A DNA stretch of 37,753 nt. Source: Bacteroidota bacterium. Lineage in GTDB: Bacteria > Bacteroidota > Bacteroidia > UKL13-3. The notes beneath the pieces were generated by a model. That model was given only the letters and a program-made list of their open reading frames with translations. It had not been told where the DNA came from and did not search any database. The position numbers and the translations under genes are program-made. Location: the NCBI GenBank assembly GCA_947459075.1, contig CANHBJ010000007.1, positions 1 through 37,753 of the forward strand, given 5' to 3'. Every line of letters starts with the position of its first letter. The first letter of the stretch is position 1. Of this stretch, positions 19,351-29,761 are shown piece after piece.

Positions 19351-20706
19351 TTAAGCCGCACCCACTGCACTACGTCCTTTCATCTTCCCTGACTTCATCA
19401 AACCATCATAATGTCTCATCAATAAATGACTTTCAATTTGTTGTAAAGTGTCTAAAACAACACCTACTAATATCAATAGAGATGTTCCTCCATAAAACTG
19501 TGCAAATTGACTGTTAATATTCAAAACACCTGCTAATGATGGCATTATAGCCACAGCTGCTAAAAATATAGAGCCTGGCAATGTGATACGAGACATGATA
19601 TTATCAATGAAACTAGCAGTAGCTTGACCGGGCTTGACACCAGGAACAAATCCTCCATTACGTTTTAACTCATCAGAAATTTGTGTTGAATTAACTGATA
19701 TTGCTGTGTAAAAATAAGTAAATAAAATTATAAGTACCGCAAAAGTTAAGTTGTAAGCAAATGATGTAGGATCTACTAAGGCCATTATAAATCGCATGCT
19801 TTCGTAGTTAGGAAAAAATTGAGCTACGGTCGAAGGAATAAACATTAAAGCTTGCGCAAAAATAATTGGCATTACACCTGCAGTATTTACCTTTAAGGGG
19901 AGATATTGACGAGCCCCACCAGTTTGTCGGCTACCAACAATACGTTTAGCATATTGAACAGGAATCTTTCGAGTTCCCTGAACTAACATAATAACTCCCA
20001 TGATAATAGCAAACAATGCGGCTAATTCTACCAAAAATATTACTAGCCCACCACCAGATTCTGTGAATTTAAATACAAATTCATCCTTGATTGCAAATGG
20101 CAAACGAGCTATTATTCCAATCATGATTATTAATGATACACCATTACCAATACCTTTATCTGTAATTCTTTCACCTAACCATAGAACAAACATTGTACTA
20201 GCGGTTAAGACTACTACGGAGGTAAGCATAAACATGAAATCAGATACACCACTACCTTCCATGGTTGAGATGATTGCACCTGGGTTTTCAGATTTTAAGT
20301 TTACAAGAAAACCTATTGATTGAACTGCCGTTATAGCTATAGTTAAATAGCGGGTAATTTGGTTGATCTTTCTTCGTCCATCTTCACCTTCTTTTTGCAT
20401 TTTTTGAAAAGTAGGCACAGCCATTGTAAGTAACTGTACTACAATTGATGCAGAAATGTATGGCATAATACCTAGCGCAAAGATTGAACCCCTTGCGAAA
20501 GCACCGCCAGCAAACATATTGATCAAACCAAAAATACCATCTGCGGCTTGGTTTTTCGAGCCTTCTAACATATTAGGATCAACACCAGGTAAGGTTACAT
20601 ATGTACCTACGCGATAAATGACTAACATCCAAAAGGTGAACGCAAGTTTGAAGCGTAAATCTTCAATGCGATAAATATTTTTGATGGTTTCGATCAGTTT
20701 CTTCAT
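19351..20706 (-). CDS. secY: Preprotein translocase subunit SecY
   Basis: Multi-spanning membrane protein; RIPVQYAKR-like KIPVQYAKRIVG; GTSLLILVGVVLDTLQQIES. Confidence 0.98.
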   Translation of the reverse strand: MKKLIETIKNIYRIEDLRFKLAFTFWMLVIYRVGTYVTLPGVDPNMLEGSKNQAADGIFGLINMFAGGAFARGSIFALGIMPYISASIVVQLLTMAVPTFQKMQKEGEDGRRKINQITRYLTIAITAVQSIGFLVNLKSENPGAIISTMEGSGVSDFMFMLTSVVVLTASTMFVLWLGERITDKGIGNGVSLIIMIGIIARLPFAIKDEFVFKFTESGGGLVIFLVELAALFAIIMGVIMLVQGTRKIPVQYAKRIVGSRQTGGARQYLPLKVNTAGVMPIIFAQALMFIPSTVAQFFPNYESMRFIMALVDPTSFAYNLTFAVLIILFTYFYTAISVNSTQISDELKRNGGFVPGVKPGQATASFIDNIMSRITLPGSIFLAAVAIMPSLAGVLNINSQFAQFYGGTSLLILVGVVLDTLQQIESHLLMRHYDGLMKSGKMKGRSAVGAA

Positions 20707-20709
20707 TGG

Positions 20710-21159
20710 TTAGATTGTTTCTGCTTTACCACCTGCAGCCTCGATAGCTTTAATTGCTGAATCTGAGAATGCATGTGCTTTAACCTGAATAGCTGATGTT
20801 AACTCGCCACGACCCAACACCTTGATAACACCTTTTTTAGAAACAAAACCATTATCTAAAAAAGTTTGGAAATCAATTGTTGTTAGACCTTTTTCTTCTG
20901 CAAGTTTTTGTAAACGATCTAAGTTTACAGGAACAAACTCTGTACGGTTTAAATTTTTAAATCCAAACTTAGGTACACGTCTGTAAAGTGGCATTTGACC
21001 ACCCTCAAAACCGCGTTTGGTAGAAGTACCTGAACGAGATCCAGCACCTTTGTGACCACGTGTAGATGTTCCGCCTTTTCCAGAACCTTCACCGCGACCA
21101 ACGCGTTTTCCTTGTTTATGTGTTGCGCCTTTTGCAGGCCTTAATGTATGTAATTTCAT
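20710..21159 (-). CDS. rplO: 50S ribosomal protein L15
   Basis: KRVGRGEGSGKGGTSTRGHKGAGSRSG. Confidence 0.98.
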   Translation of the reverse strand: MKLHTLRPAKGATHKQGKRVGRGEGSGKGGTSTRGHKGAGSRSGTSTKRGFEGGQMPLYRRVPKFGFKNLNRTEFVPVNLDRLQKLAEEKGLTTIDFQTFLDNGFVSKKGVIKVLGRGELTSAIQVKAHAFSDSAIKAIEAAGGKAETI

Positions 21160-21178
21160 TGTGTTGTAGACTGGCTAA

Positions 21179-21358
21179 TTAAATATTTTCAATTTTAAGC
21201 AAGTGAGCAACTTTTTTAATCATTCCCATGATTTGCGGTGTTGCTTCTTTTTCAACTGTTTGATTTAATTTGGTAATACCCAAAGCCCTAACAGTTCTTT
21301 TTTGCCCCTCAACTCTGTCGATGGTACTTTTTACTAGTGTAACTTTTACTTTAGACAT
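21179..21358 (-). CDS. rpmD: 50S ribosomal protein L30
   Basis: MSKVKVTLVKSTIDRVEGQKRTVRALGITKLNQ. The track start at 21370 overlaps rpsE, so the internal ATG is preferred. Confidence 0.95.
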   Translation of the reverse strand: MSKVKVTLVKSTIDRVEGQKRTVRALGITKLNQTVEKEATPQIMGMIKKVAHLLKIENI

Positions 21359-21362
21359 TGTA

Positions 21363-21881
21363 TTAACCATTAAAAACTTTCTTTAAACTAATACCTCTTG
21401 TTTGAGCAATGGTAAATGCATCACGCATTTTAAGTAATGCATCAATAGTTGCTTTTACCACGTTATGTGGATTAGACGAACCCTTTGATTTAGCTAATAC
21501 ATCGGTAATACCAGCACTTTCCAACACAGCACGCATAGCACCACCGGCAATTACACCAGTACCATGTGAAGCAGGTTGTAAATATACTCTTCCACCTCCA
21601 TATTTACCAAGTTGATCATGAGGTACAGTACCTTTTAAAACAGGCACCTTAACCAAATTTTTCTTAGCGTCATCAATACCTTTAGATATAGCATCAGTAA
21701 CCTCGTTAGCTTTACCTAAACCATAACCTACTACACCATTTCCATCGCCCACTACTATAAGGGCTGAAAAGCTAAAAGTACGTCCACCTTTTGTTACTTT
21801 CGCAACACGATTGATAGACACAACCTTTTCTTTTAATTCTATATCACTAGATTTTACTCTTTTTACGTTTGCTGTTGACAT
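21363..21881 (-). CDS. rpsE: 30S ribosomal protein S5
   Basis: [44 protein letters not shown]. Confidence 0.98.
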   Translation of the reverse strand: MSTANVKRVKSSDIELKEKVVSINRVAKVTKGGRTFSFSALIVVGDGNGVVGYGLGKANEVTDAISKGIDDAKKNLVKVPVLKGTVPHDQLGKYGGGRVYLQPASHGTGVIAGGAMRAVLESAGITDVLAKSKGSSNPHNVVKATIDALLKMRDAFTIAQTRGISLKKVFNG

Positions 21882-21900
21882 AACTTTTGATAGGTTATAA

Positions 21901-22254
21901 TTAGAATTTTATACCACCTTCTCTTGCACTTTCGGCTAAACTTTTTACTCTGCCGTGGTACAAGTAACCATTACGATCAAAAACCACAGTTGTAACTCCA
22001 GCTGTAGCAGCTTTTTCTGCTATAGCTTTCCCAACAAGTGCCGATTTCTCAATATTGGTCATTTTGTCTTTAACTGATTTTGATGAAGCTGAAGCTAAAG
22101 TTTTACCATGCACATCATCGATAATTTGCACGTAAATATCTTTATTACTTCTAAATACCGATAAGCGTGGCTTTTCAGGAGTACCAAAAACACGGCTGCG
22201 TATTCCTTTTTTAATTTTAAGTCTTCTTTCAACTTTTTTTCTAAGTACTGACAT
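21901..22254 (-). CDS. rplR: 50S ribosomal protein L18
   Basis: [45 protein letters not shown]. Confidence 0.98.
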   Translation of the reverse strand: MSVLRKKVERRLKIKKGIRSRVFGTPEKPRLSVFRSNKDIYVQIIDDVHGKTLASASSKSVKDKMTNIEKSALVGKAIAEKAATAGVTTVVFDRNGYLYHGRVKSLAESAREGGIKF

Positions 22255-22266
22255 AGCTTTATCTTA

Positions 22267-22821
22267 TTATTTAGATGCCGTTTTACCAGCTTTTCTTCTA
22301 AGTTGTTCACCAACAAATTTAATACCTTTACCTTTGTATGGCTCAGGTTTGCGTAGGCTGCGTAATTTAGCAGCAACCTGTCCGATAAGTTGTTTATCAG
22401 AACCTTCAAGGGTAATAATCGGGTTTTTACCTTTCTCTGTTTCGGTCTTAACTTTTAATTCCATAGGAACTTGGAAGTAAATATGATGAGAGAAACCTAA
22501 GGTAAGATCGAGAATATTTCCATCATTAGTAGCTTTGTAACCTACACCTACTAATTCTTGTTTAACAGTATAGCCTTCTGTAACACCAAAAACCATGTTA
22601 TTAATTAATGCGCGGTATAAACCATGCATTGCACGATGTCTTTTTTGTTCAGTAGGACGTGTAACTACTAATACGCCATTTTCAATTGTTATACTCAACT
22701 CGGGATCTACTTGTTGAGTTAATGTTCCTTTAGGACCTTTAACAGTAACTAAGTTACCGTTTGATATGTTAATATCAACTCCTTTAGGTAATGTAATCGG
22801 TGCTTTTCCAATACGTGACAT
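22267..22821 (-). CDS. rplF: 50S ribosomal protein L6
   Basis: MSRIGKAPITLPKGV; KPEPYKGKGIKF. Confidence 0.98.
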   Translation of the reverse strand: MSRIGKAPITLPKGVDINISNGNLVTVKGPKGTLTQQVDPELSITIENGVLVVTRPTEQKRHRAMHGLYRALINNMVFGVTEGYTVKQELVGVGYKATNDGNILDLTLGFSHHIYFQVPMELKVKTETEKGKNPIITLEGSDKQLIGQVAAKLRSLRKPEPYKGKGIKFVGEQLRRKAGKTASK

Positions 22822-22827
22822 TTTACT

Positions 22828-22835
22828 ACCTCCTT
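22828..22835 (-). promoter_or_regulatory. Perfect Shine-Dalgarno sequence before rplF
   Basis: Minus-strand AAGGAGGT, 6-nt spacing to the ATG. Confidence 0.8.
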
Positions 22836-22839
22836 GTGA

Positions 22840-23238
22840 TTAATAAACGTAACATAATACCTCACCACCAACATTGTTAGCACGAGCCTCTTTATCGGTC
22901 ATTACACCTTTAGAGGTAGTTAAAATTGCTATACCTAATCCGTTAATTACACGGGGTATATTTGTTGTACCAGCATATTGACGTAAACCTGGAGTACTTA
23001 TACGCTCAAGTTTTCTGATAGCTGGGGATTTGGTAACCGGATGATACTTCAAAGCAATTTTGATTGTACCTTGGTGAGTAGTTGAATCTTCGAATTTGTA
23101 ATTAAGGATGTAACCTTTGTCGAAGAGTACTTTAGTCATTTCTTTCTTCAAACGTGAAGAAGGAATCTCAACAATGCGATGGTTTGCCTTGATCGCATTG
23201 CGTAACCTAGTCAAGTAATCTGCAATTGGATCTGTCAT
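22840..23238 (-). CDS. rpsH: 30S ribosomal protein S8
   Basis: MTDPIADYLTRLRNA; TSKGVMTDKEARANNVGGEVLCYVY. Confidence 0.98.
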   Translation of the reverse strand: MTDPIADYLTRLRNAIKANHRIVEIPSSRLKKEMTKVLFDKGYILNYKFEDSTTHQGTIKIALKYHPVTKSPAIRKLERISTPGLRQYAGTTNIPRVINGLGIAILTTSKGVMTDKEARANNVGGEVLCYVY

Positions 23239-23251
23239 AATTTTTGTTTTT

Positions 23252-23291
23252 CTAGCCGATAGTTAGCCAAGGCTTTTACTCTTATCGGCTT
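23252..23291 (-). promoter_or_regulatory. Stem-loop just upstream of rpsH; candidate cis-regulatory RNA
   Basis: Outer stem AGCCGATA/TATCGGCT, asymmetric internal loop, inner AGCC-TT-GGCT (CUUG-type loop); no U-tract follows. Confidence 0.5.
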
Positions 23292-23317
23292 AGTTTATAT
23301 TATTTTATAGTTAAATG

Positions 23318-23365
23318 AGGCGCGAAAATAAAGGAATAATTTAAAACTCCTAAACTTTAGCGCCT
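23318..23365 (-). promoter_or_regulatory. Second stem-loop in the rpsN-rpsH spacer
   Basis: AGGCGC/GCGCCT plus TAAAG/CTTTA separated by a GAAAA bulge; not followed by a U-tract. Confidence 0.45.
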
Positions 23366-23387
23366 TAATTTTTAAAATCTCACGAAA

Positions 23388-23657
23388 TTACCAACTGGCT
23401 TTCGTTACTCCTGGGATTTTCCCCATCAATGCCATTTCACGGAATTGATTACGGCAAATACCGAAATCACGCATGTAACCTTTAGGGCGACCTGTTAATT
23501 TACAACGATTCTTTAAACGAACAGGAGAAGAATTACGTGGCAATTTTTGTATTGCATCGAAATCACCTGCAGCTTTTAATGCCGCTCTTTTTACTGCGTA
23601 ACGAGCTACTAATTTCTCGCGTTTAACCTGACGAGCTTTTATTGATTCTTTAGCCAT
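23388..23657 (-). CDS. rpsN: 30S ribosomal protein S14
   Basis: [42 protein letters not shown]. Confidence 0.98.
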   Translation of the reverse strand: MAKESIKARQVKREKLVARYAVKRAALKAAGDFDAIQKLPRNSSPVRLKNRCKLTGRPKGYMRDFGICRNQFREMALMGKIPGVTKASW

Positions 23658-23662
23658 TGTTA

Positions 23663-24208
23663 TTATTTTTTAAATGGTAAGCCAAATTCTTTTAACAAAG
23701 CGTGGCACTCTTCATCAGTGGCAGCGGTAGTAACAAAAGTTATGTCCATACCATTAATTCTGCTTACTTTGTCTATTACAATCTCAGGAAAAATTATTTG
23801 CTCGGTAACACCCATTGTGTAATTACCACGGCCATCAAAACCTTTTACATTTAAACCTGCGAAATCACGAACACGTGGTAACGATACAGAAATTAAACGG
23901 TCTAAAAACTCATACATTTTTACTCCACGTAAAGTTACGCGAGCTCCAATTGGCATGTTCTCTCTTAATTTGAAATTAGAGATAGCTTTCTTCGATTTAG
24001 TTGGCACAGCTTTTTGACCCGCAATGATAGACATTTCTTCCACTGCTTGATCTACTATCTTTTTATCAGCTACAGCTGCTCCCAAACCCTGATTTAAACA
24101 GATTTTGGTTAATCGAGGCACTTGCATTGCATTTTTGTAAGCAAACTTTTCTTGTAGAACAGGTGCTACTGTTTTGCTGTATGTTTCTTTTAATCTTGGA
24201 GTATACAT
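23663..24208 (-). CDS. rplE: 50S ribosomal protein L5
   Basis: [33 protein letters not shown]. Confidence 0.98.
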   Translation of the reverse strand: MYTPRLKETYSKTVAPVLQEKFAYKNAMQVPRLTKICLNQGLGAAVADKKIVDQAVEEMSIIAGQKAVPTKSKKAISNFKLRENMPIGARVTLRGVKMYEFLDRLISVSLPRVRDFAGLNVKGFDGRGNYTMGVTEQIIFPEIVIDKVSRINGMDITFVTTAATDEECHALLKEFGLPFKK

Positions 24209-24215
24209 ATCTAAT

Positions 24216-24554
24216 TTATTCTATTACCTCACCTGATTTTTTTGATACGCGAACAATTTTACCTTCTGGGGTAACCTTGCGGCCTATACGGGTAGCATTA
24301 CCCGATTTATCAACAACTTTTAAGTTTGAAATATTAATACGTGCTTCTTTCTTAATAATTCCACCTTGTTGATTTTGTGCGTTTGGTTTTGTATGACGGC
24401 TGACAATATTAATGCCCTCAACTAAAGCGCGTTTTTCAGTATTAAAAACTTCAATAACGCGACCTTTTTTACCTTTATCATCACCGGTAATAACCAATAC
24501 CATATCTCCTTTTTTAATGTGGAGTTTAGTTTGTTTGTTGTATTTTCTTTGCAT
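24216..24554 (-). CDS. rplX: 50S ribosomal protein L24
   Basis: KOW motif: [23 protein letters not shown]. Confidence 0.98.
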   Translation of the reverse strand: MQRKYNKQTKLHIKKGDMVLVITGDDKGKKGRVIEVFNTEKRALVEGINIVSRHTKPNAQNQQGGIIKKEARINISNLKVVDKSGNATRIGRKVTPEGKIVRVSKKSGEVIE

Positions 24555-24556
24555 AA

Positions 24557-24925
24557 TTACAATACCTCCGGTGCTAATGAAACGATTTTCATAAATTGTT
24601 TTTCACGTAGTTCACGAGCTACAGGGCCGAAAATACGCGTAGCTCTTGGTTCATCTTGTGCGTTTAATAACACACACGAGTTATCATCAAATCTGATATA
24701 TGAACCGTCTGCTCTTCTTACTTCTTTTTTAGTGCGAACGACAACCGCTTTTGAAACGGAACCCTTTTTTACAGTACCAGAAGGTATTGCACTTTTTACC
24801 GACACTACGATTTTATCGCCTACAGATGCATAACGTCTAGCTGTACCGCCTAATACTCTTATGCAAAGTACTTCTTTGGCACCACTATTGTCAGCAACTT
24901 TAAGTCTTGATTCTTGTTGTATCAT
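24557..24925 (-). CDS. rplN: 50S ribosomal protein L14
   Basis: [27 protein letters not shown]. Confidence 0.98.
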   Translation of the reverse strand: MIQQESRLKVADNSGAKEVLCIRVLGGTARRYASVGDKIVVSVKSAIPSGTVKKGSVSKAVVVRTKKEVRRADGSYIRFDDNSCVLLNAQDEPRATRIFGPVARELREKQFMKIVSLAPEVL

Positions 24926-24927
24926 GA

Positions 24928-25200
24928 TTACTTAGCTTTTTCGATAATTTCTACTAATCTCCAACGTTTATCTTTGCTCAGCGGACGAGTCTCCATTAGC
25001 TTAACGATATCGTTAATACCACATTCGTTTTTCTCGTCATGGGCTTTAAATGTTGAGGTCATTTTGATGAACTTCCCGTACTTTGGGTGCATCACTTTAC
25101 GCTCAACGGCTACAACTATGGTTTTTTGCATTTTATTGCTTACCACTTTACCGATGATAACCTTGCGTGAATTTCTTACTTCTGGTGCTGTTGTTTCCAT
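24928..25200 (-). CDS. rpsQ: 30S ribosomal protein S17
   Basis: [43 protein letters not shown]. Confidence 0.98.
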   Translation of the reverse strand: METTAPEVRNSRKVIIGKVVSNKMQKTIVVAVERKVMHPKYGKFIKMTSTFKAHDEKNECGINDIVKLMETRPLSKDKRWRLVEIIEKAK

Positions 25201-25208
25201 CTTAATTA

Positions 25209-25415
25209 TTATTGAGCATTTTGGCCTGCTAGTTGCCTGCTTTTTTGCTCTGTTAACAAACGAGCAATTAATTTTTTGCTGTCCTTTATGGCATTAGTAT
25301 TCTCTAAAGGAGTAACTGCATGATTAAACATCGTTTTGGTCATTTGCAATTTTTCTGCTTTAATACGAGCTCCCAATTCCTTGTTGGATAATTCTCTGAT
25401 CTCTGTATTTTTCAT
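25209..25415 (-). CDS. rpmC: 50S ribosomal protein L29
   Basis: [20 protein letters not shown]; located between rplP and rpsQ. Confidence 0.96.
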   Translation of the reverse strand: MKNTEIRELSNKELGARIKAEKLQMTKTMFNHAVTPLENTNAIKDSKKLIARLLTEQKSRQLAGQNAQ

Positions 25416-25416
25416 C

Positions 25417-25836
25417 TTATGCTACGTAATCAGGTTTAACAATAAATTTGGTTGTTACAGGAAGTTTTTGAGCTGCTAAACGCATTGCTTCTTTTGCAAC
25501 ATCCATTGGCACGCCATCAATTTCAAACATGATAACACCTGGTTTTATTGGTGCAACCCAATACTCAGGAGCACCCTTACCTTTACCCATACGAACCTCA
25601 GCAGGTTTTTTGGTAATTGGTTTATCTGGAAAAATACGAATCCACACCTGACCTTCACGTTTCATGTGACGCGTTAGTGCAATACGAGCTGCTTCAAGTT
25701 GCTTTGCTGTAATATACTTTGTTTCAATCGATTTTAAACCGAATGATCCGAAAGCTAAAACTGCTCCACGAGTAGCATTACCTCTTACACGGCCTTTTTG
25801 TTGCTTTCTATACTTTGTTCTTTTAGGTTGTAACAT
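25417..25836 (-). CDS. rplP: 50S ribosomal protein L16
   Basis: [33 protein letters not shown]. Confidence 0.98.
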   Translation of the reverse strand: MLQPKRTKYRKQQKGRVRGNATRGAVLAFGSFGLKSIETKYITAKQLEAARIALTRHMKREGQVWIRIFPDKPITKKPAEVRMGKGKGAPEYWVAPIKPGVIMFEIDGVPMDVAKEAMRLAAQKLPVTTKFIVKPDYVA

Positions 25837-25867
25837 TTCGATACTTATTTATTCGTACTACCCTTAA

Positions 25868-26686
25868 TTAATTCTTTGGTTTTCTATCTCCGGTACCTCT
25901 TCTATCACCAGCAGGTTTTCTATCACCACGTGGTCTGTCGCCTCCACTCCTTCTATCACCTCTTGGTCTATCGCCTGCACTCCTTCTTTCATTTCCGCCA
26001 CGGTTACCACCACGTGAACCTTCGGTACTGGCAACACCTGCATTTGGAGATAAATCACGTTTACCGTAAATTTCACCCTTACAGATCCATACCTTAATAC
26101 CTATTTTACCGTAAACGGTAGAAGCTTCAACGATTGCATAATCAATATCAGCGCGTAAGGTATGCAAAGGTGTTCTTCCCTCTTTGTAAGATTCAGAACG
26201 TGCCATTTCAGCACCACCTAAACGACCAGATACCATTATTTTTATACCCTCTGCACCCATTCTCATAGTGGAAGCAATTGAAGTTTTAAGAGCACGCTTG
26301 TATGAAACACGTGCTTCTAATTGACTAGCTATGGTCTCACCAACTAAGGTAGCATCAAGTTCTGGACGTTTAATCTCAAAAATATTGATTTGAACATCTT
26401 TTTTTGTGAGCTTTTTGATCTCTTCCTTAATCTTATCTACTTCAGATCCTGCTTTACCAATTACGATACCAGGACGAGATGTATGAATAGTAATAATGAT
26501 GCGCTTAATTGTTCTTTCAATTACAATACGAGCAATACCACCTTTTGCGATACGAGCTTTTAGGTATTTTCTGATTTTCTCATCTTCAATAAGTTTATCA
26601 GCAAAATTATTGCCACCGTACCAGTTAGATTCCCAACCTCTGATGATACCTAATCTTAAACCTATCGGGTTAACTTTTTGTCCCAT
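25868..26686 (-). CDS. rpsC: 30S ribosomal protein S3 with Arg/Gly/Asp-rich repetitive C-terminal tail
   Basis: [27 protein letters not shown] domain; repetitive tail. Confidence 0.98.
   Translation of the reverse strand: MGQKVNPIGLRLGIIRGWESNWYGGNNFADKLIEDEKIRKYLKARIAKGGIARIVIERTIKRIIITIHTSRPGIVIGKAGSEVDKIKEEIKKLTKKDVQINIFEIKRPELDATLVGETIASQLEARVSYKRALKTSIASTMRMGAEGIKIMVSGRLGGAEMARSESYKEGRTPLHTLRADIDYAIVEASTVYGKIGIKVWICKGEIYGKRDLSPNAGVASTEGSRGGNRGGNERRSAGDRPRGDRRSGGDRPRGDRKPAGDRRGTGDRKPKN
25882..25983 (-). repeat. ~33-bp in-frame tandem repeats encoding the S3 C-terminal tail
   Basis: ttctatcaccacgtggtctgtcgcctccactcc (25918-25950) and ttctatcacctcttggtctatcgcctgcactcc (25951-25983), plus a diverged ~36-bp copy. 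Confidence 0.8.
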
Positions 26687-26698
26687 TCTGATTTAAAT

Positions 26699-27082
26699 TT
26701 ATGCGTTATTATTATTTACTGTTTCAACAGTTGCAGCAATTTTGCTATCAACTACAAGCGTAACGTGATTAGAACGTTTTCTAACACGATATGCTCTACC
26801 TTGTGGAGCGGGTCTAACACGCTTCATCATTGCACCACCGTCTACAAAAATCGTTTTCACGTATAACTGTGCGCTTTCAACATCAGCGCCTTCGTTTTTT
26901 TGTTCCCAGTTGGCTATTGCCGAACGTAACAATTTGTCTAAACGATGTGAGCTTTCTTTTTTGTTATTGAAACGAAGGATATTCATCGCTTCACCTACAC
27001 GCTTACCACGAACTAAGTCGGCAAGTAGCCTCATCTTACGAGGCGAAGTAGGACAGTTATTTAATTTCGCTATTGCTTCCAT
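26699..27082 (-). CDS. rplV: 50S ribosomal protein L22
   Basis: [42 protein letters not shown]. Confidence 0.98.
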   Translation of the reverse strand: MEAIAKLNNCPTSPRKMRLLADLVRGKRVGEAMNILRFNNKKESSHRLDKLLRSAIANWEQKNEGADVESAQLYVKTIFVDGGAMMKRVRPAPQGRAYRVRKRSNHVTLVVDSKIAATVETVNNNNA

Positions 27083-27088
27083 TATTCC

Positions 27089-27355
27089 TTAGTCTTTTTT
27101 AGTCGGGTGACTCTTGAATGTTCTGGTAGGTGCAAATTCACCAAGTTTGTGTCCTACCATGTTTTCAGTTACATAAACCGGAATGAACTTGTTTCCGTTG
27201 TGCACTCCGAATGTATGACCTACGAAATCAGGTGTAATCATAGTTCTACGTGACCAAGTTTTAATCACCGATTTCTTTTTTGATTCGTTCATGGCTTGTA
27301 CTTTTTTGTCAAGCTTGATATCAACGAATGGTCCTTTTTTTAGCGAACGAGCCAT
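27089..27355 (-). CDS. rpsS: 30S ribosomal protein S19
   Basis: [34 protein letters not shown]. Confidence 0.98.
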   Translation of the reverse strand: MARSLKKGPFVDIKLDKKVQAMNESKKKSVIKTWSRRTMITPDFVGHTFGVHNGNKFIPVYVTENMVGHKLGEFAPTRTFKSHPTKKD

Positions 27356-27361
27356 ATTCTG

Positions 27362-28186
27362 TTACTTCTTACGTCTTTCGATAATAAATTTATTTGAATG
27401 CTTTTTAGGCGTACGGGTTTTATAACCCTTTGCTATCAAGCCTTTGCGTGAGCGTGGGTGTCCACCTGAAGCTCTACCTTCACCACCACCCATAGGATGA
27501 TCAACAGGATTCATAGCTACTGGTCTTGTACGAGGACGAACGCCTCTCCAGCGGTTTGCACCAGCTTTACCTTTACGCTCTAAACTATGGTCAGGATTCG
27601 AAACTGAACCTATTGTTGCTAAACATGCAGCTACAATCATACGGGTTTCACCTGATGCTAATTTAACAATAGCATATTTACCATCTCTATTTAATAATTG
27701 AGCAAATGAACCAGCAGAACGAACTAACTTTCCACCTTGGCCAGGTTGTAATTCAACATTGTAAATTACAGTACCTAAAGGTATTTCACTAAGTGGTAGT
27801 GCATTTCCTATTTCAGGAGCAGCACCAGTGCCACTCAAAACAGTTTGACCAACTTTTAATCCATGTGGTGCAAGAATATATCTTTTCTCCCCATCAGCAT
27901 AATGCAATAATGCAATACGACCACTACGATTTGGATCATACTCGATGGTTGCAACAACAGCAGGAACTGCATGTTTGTTACGCTTAAAGTCAATGATACG
28001 GTATTTTTGCTTATGACCGCCACCAATGTAACGCATCGTCATTTTACCAGAACCATTACGACCGCCACTTTTGCTTTGTTTTGCAATCAACGATTTTTCG
28101 GGTGTTGATGTCGTGATCTCCTCAAAAGTATTCACTGATTTAAAGCGAGTACCGGGAGTCATTGGTCTAAATTTTCTAATTCCCAT
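27362..28186 (-). CDS. rplB: 50S ribosomal protein L2
   Basis: [42 protein letters not shown]. Confidence 0.98.
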   Translation of the reverse strand: MGIRKFRPMTPGTRFKSVNTFEEITTSTPEKSLIAKQSKSGGRNGSGKMTMRYIGGGHKQKYRIIDFKRNKHAVPAVVATIEYDPNRSGRIALLHYADGEKRYILAPHGLKVGQTVLSGTGAAPEIGNALPLSEIPLGTVIYNVELQPGQGGKLVRSAGSFAQLLNRDGKYAIVKLASGETRMIVAACLATIGSVSNPDHSLERKGKAGANRWRGVRPRTRPVAMNPVDHPMGGGEGRASGGHPRSRKGLIAKGYKTRTPKKHSNKFIIERRKK

Positions 28187-28207
28187 AATTACTTAAATAT
28201 TCTTCAA

Positions 28208-28498
28208 TTATATGTTTGCGAAGAAGTCAATTGTTTGACCTTCTTTAACAGTGATAATAGCTTTTTTAACTGATGGTCTTCTACCACTGAATTGTCCTCT
28301 CTTAGTGAAACGAGATTTAGCTTTACCTGCATAAATAGCAGTGCTAACACTTGTTACAGTAACATCATACATTTTTTCAATAGCTACCTTAATTTCAGGT
28401 TTATTAGCTGTTTTTTCTACTAAAAAACTATACTGATTAAGATTTTCGCTTAAATGTGTAGATTTTTCAGTGATTAAAGGCTTTTTTAAAACGCTCAT
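28208..28498 (-). CDS. rplW: 50S ribosomal protein L23
   Basis: VLKKPLITEKSTHLSE...YSFLVEKTANKPEIKVAIEKMYDV. Confidence 0.98.
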   Translation of the reverse strand: MSVLKKPLITEKSTHLSENLNQYSFLVEKTANKPEIKVAIEKMYDVTVTSVSTAIYAGKAKSRFTKRGQFSGRRPSVKKAIITVKEGQTIDFFANI

Positions 28499-28503
28499 CT
28501 TAA

Positions 28504-29130
28504 TTAATTTAATGTTTCCACAATAATAGGTAACGAATTCTCAAGCAGAATAACTTTGTTAGCATGCAAGATTTCGTATGTATTAACATCCTTAGCTGCT
28601 ACAACCTTTGCTTTAGGCAAGTTACGGCTAGAACGATAAATGCTATCATTATACTCAGGTATAATCATCAACACTTTTTCATTTGCTAACTTCAAGTTGT
28701 TTAATAGAGATATATATTGTTTTGTTTTAGGAGCATCAAAACTGAAACTTTCTAATACTGTAATATTGTTCTCTTTTACTTTGTATGCAAATGCCGATTT
28801 ACGTGCAAGTTGTTTCAATTTTTTATTTAGCTTGAAACTGTAATCGCGAGGGCGAGGACCGTGAATACGAGCACCACCAACGAAAGTACCACTTTTGATA
28901 CTTCCTTTACGAGATCCACCTGTACCTTTTTGGCGATGTAACTTTTTAGTTGAACCGCTTACTTCACTCTTTTCTTTAGCTTTGTGAGTACCTTGACGTT
29001 GGTTTGCCAAGTATTGCTTCACATCTAAATAAATAGCATGGTTATTTGGTTCTATACCGAAAGTATCTGCAGAAAGAGTTACTTTCTTACCGGTTTCTGT
29101 ACCGTTTATGTTCAATACTGCTAATTCCAT
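28504..29130 (-). CDS. rplD: 50S ribosomal protein L4
   Basis: RQGTHKAKEKSEVSGSTKKLHRQKGTGGSRKGSIKSGTFVGGARIHGPRPRDY. Confidence 0.98.
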   Translation of the reverse strand: MELAVLNINGTETGKKVTLSADTFGIEPNNHAIYLDVKQYLANQRQGTHKAKEKSEVSGSTKKLHRQKGTGGSRKGSIKSGTFVGGARIHGPRPRDYSFKLNKKLKQLARKSAFAYKVKENNITVLESFSFDAPKTKQYISLLNNLKLANEKVLMIIPEYNDSIYRSSRNLPKAKVVAAKDVNTYEILHANKVILLENSLPIIVETLN

Positions 29131-29131
29131 G

Positions 29132-29749
29132 TTATTTCTCGATAAATACGATTGAACCTTTAGAACCTGGTATGCTACCTTTAATAACTAGCAAATTTTG
29201 GTCCTTCACAATTTTTAAAATTTCTAGGTTGGTCTTTTTCACACGGTCTCCACCAGTTCTTCCAGCCATACGCATACCTTTAAATACACGAGATGGGTCA
29301 GATGAAGCACCTAATGAACCTGGAGCTCTTAGACGGTTATGTTGACCATGCGTTTGCATTCCAACACCGCTAAATCCATGACGTTTAACAACACCTTGAA
29401 AACCTTTACCTTTAGAAGTGCCAACAACGTCAACAAATTCTCCTTCAGCAAACAGGTCAACAGAGATTGTTTGTCCTAGTTCAAGTGTTTGTAAAAAGCC
29501 TTTAAATTCTACCAACTTACGTTTAGGTGTAGTATTAGCCTTTTTAAATATACCTATTTGCGCAGCGGGAGTGTTTTTTTCCTTACGATCTCCATACGCT
29601 AGCTGAACAGCAGTGTAGCCATCCTTTTCGGTGGTTTTAACTTGCGTTACCACACAAGGGCCCGCTTCGATAATCGTGCAAGCAACATTCTTACCGTTTT
29701 TATCGTAAATGCTGGTCATCCCAACTTTTTTTCCTATCAGTCCTGACAT
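29132..29749 (-). CDS. rplC: 50S ribosomal protein L3
   Basis: [47 protein letters not shown]. Confidence 0.98.
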   Translation of the reverse strand: MSGLIGKKVGMTSIYDKNGKNVACTIIEAGPCVVTQVKTTEKDGYTAVQLAYGDRKEKNTPAAQIGIFKKANTTPKRKLVEFKGFLQTLELGQTISVDLFAEGEFVDVVGTSKGKGFQGVVKRHGFSGVGMQTHGQHNRLRAPGSLGASSDPSRVFKGMRMAGRTGGDRVKKTNLEILKIVKDQNLLVIKGSIPGSKGSIVFIEK

Positions 29750-29761
29750 AATTTTCTATGA

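Noticed and set aside
25882-25983. Short tandem repeats considered as a CRISPR-like array
   Set aside because: In-frame coding repeats in rpsC with no spacer diversity and no cas genes.
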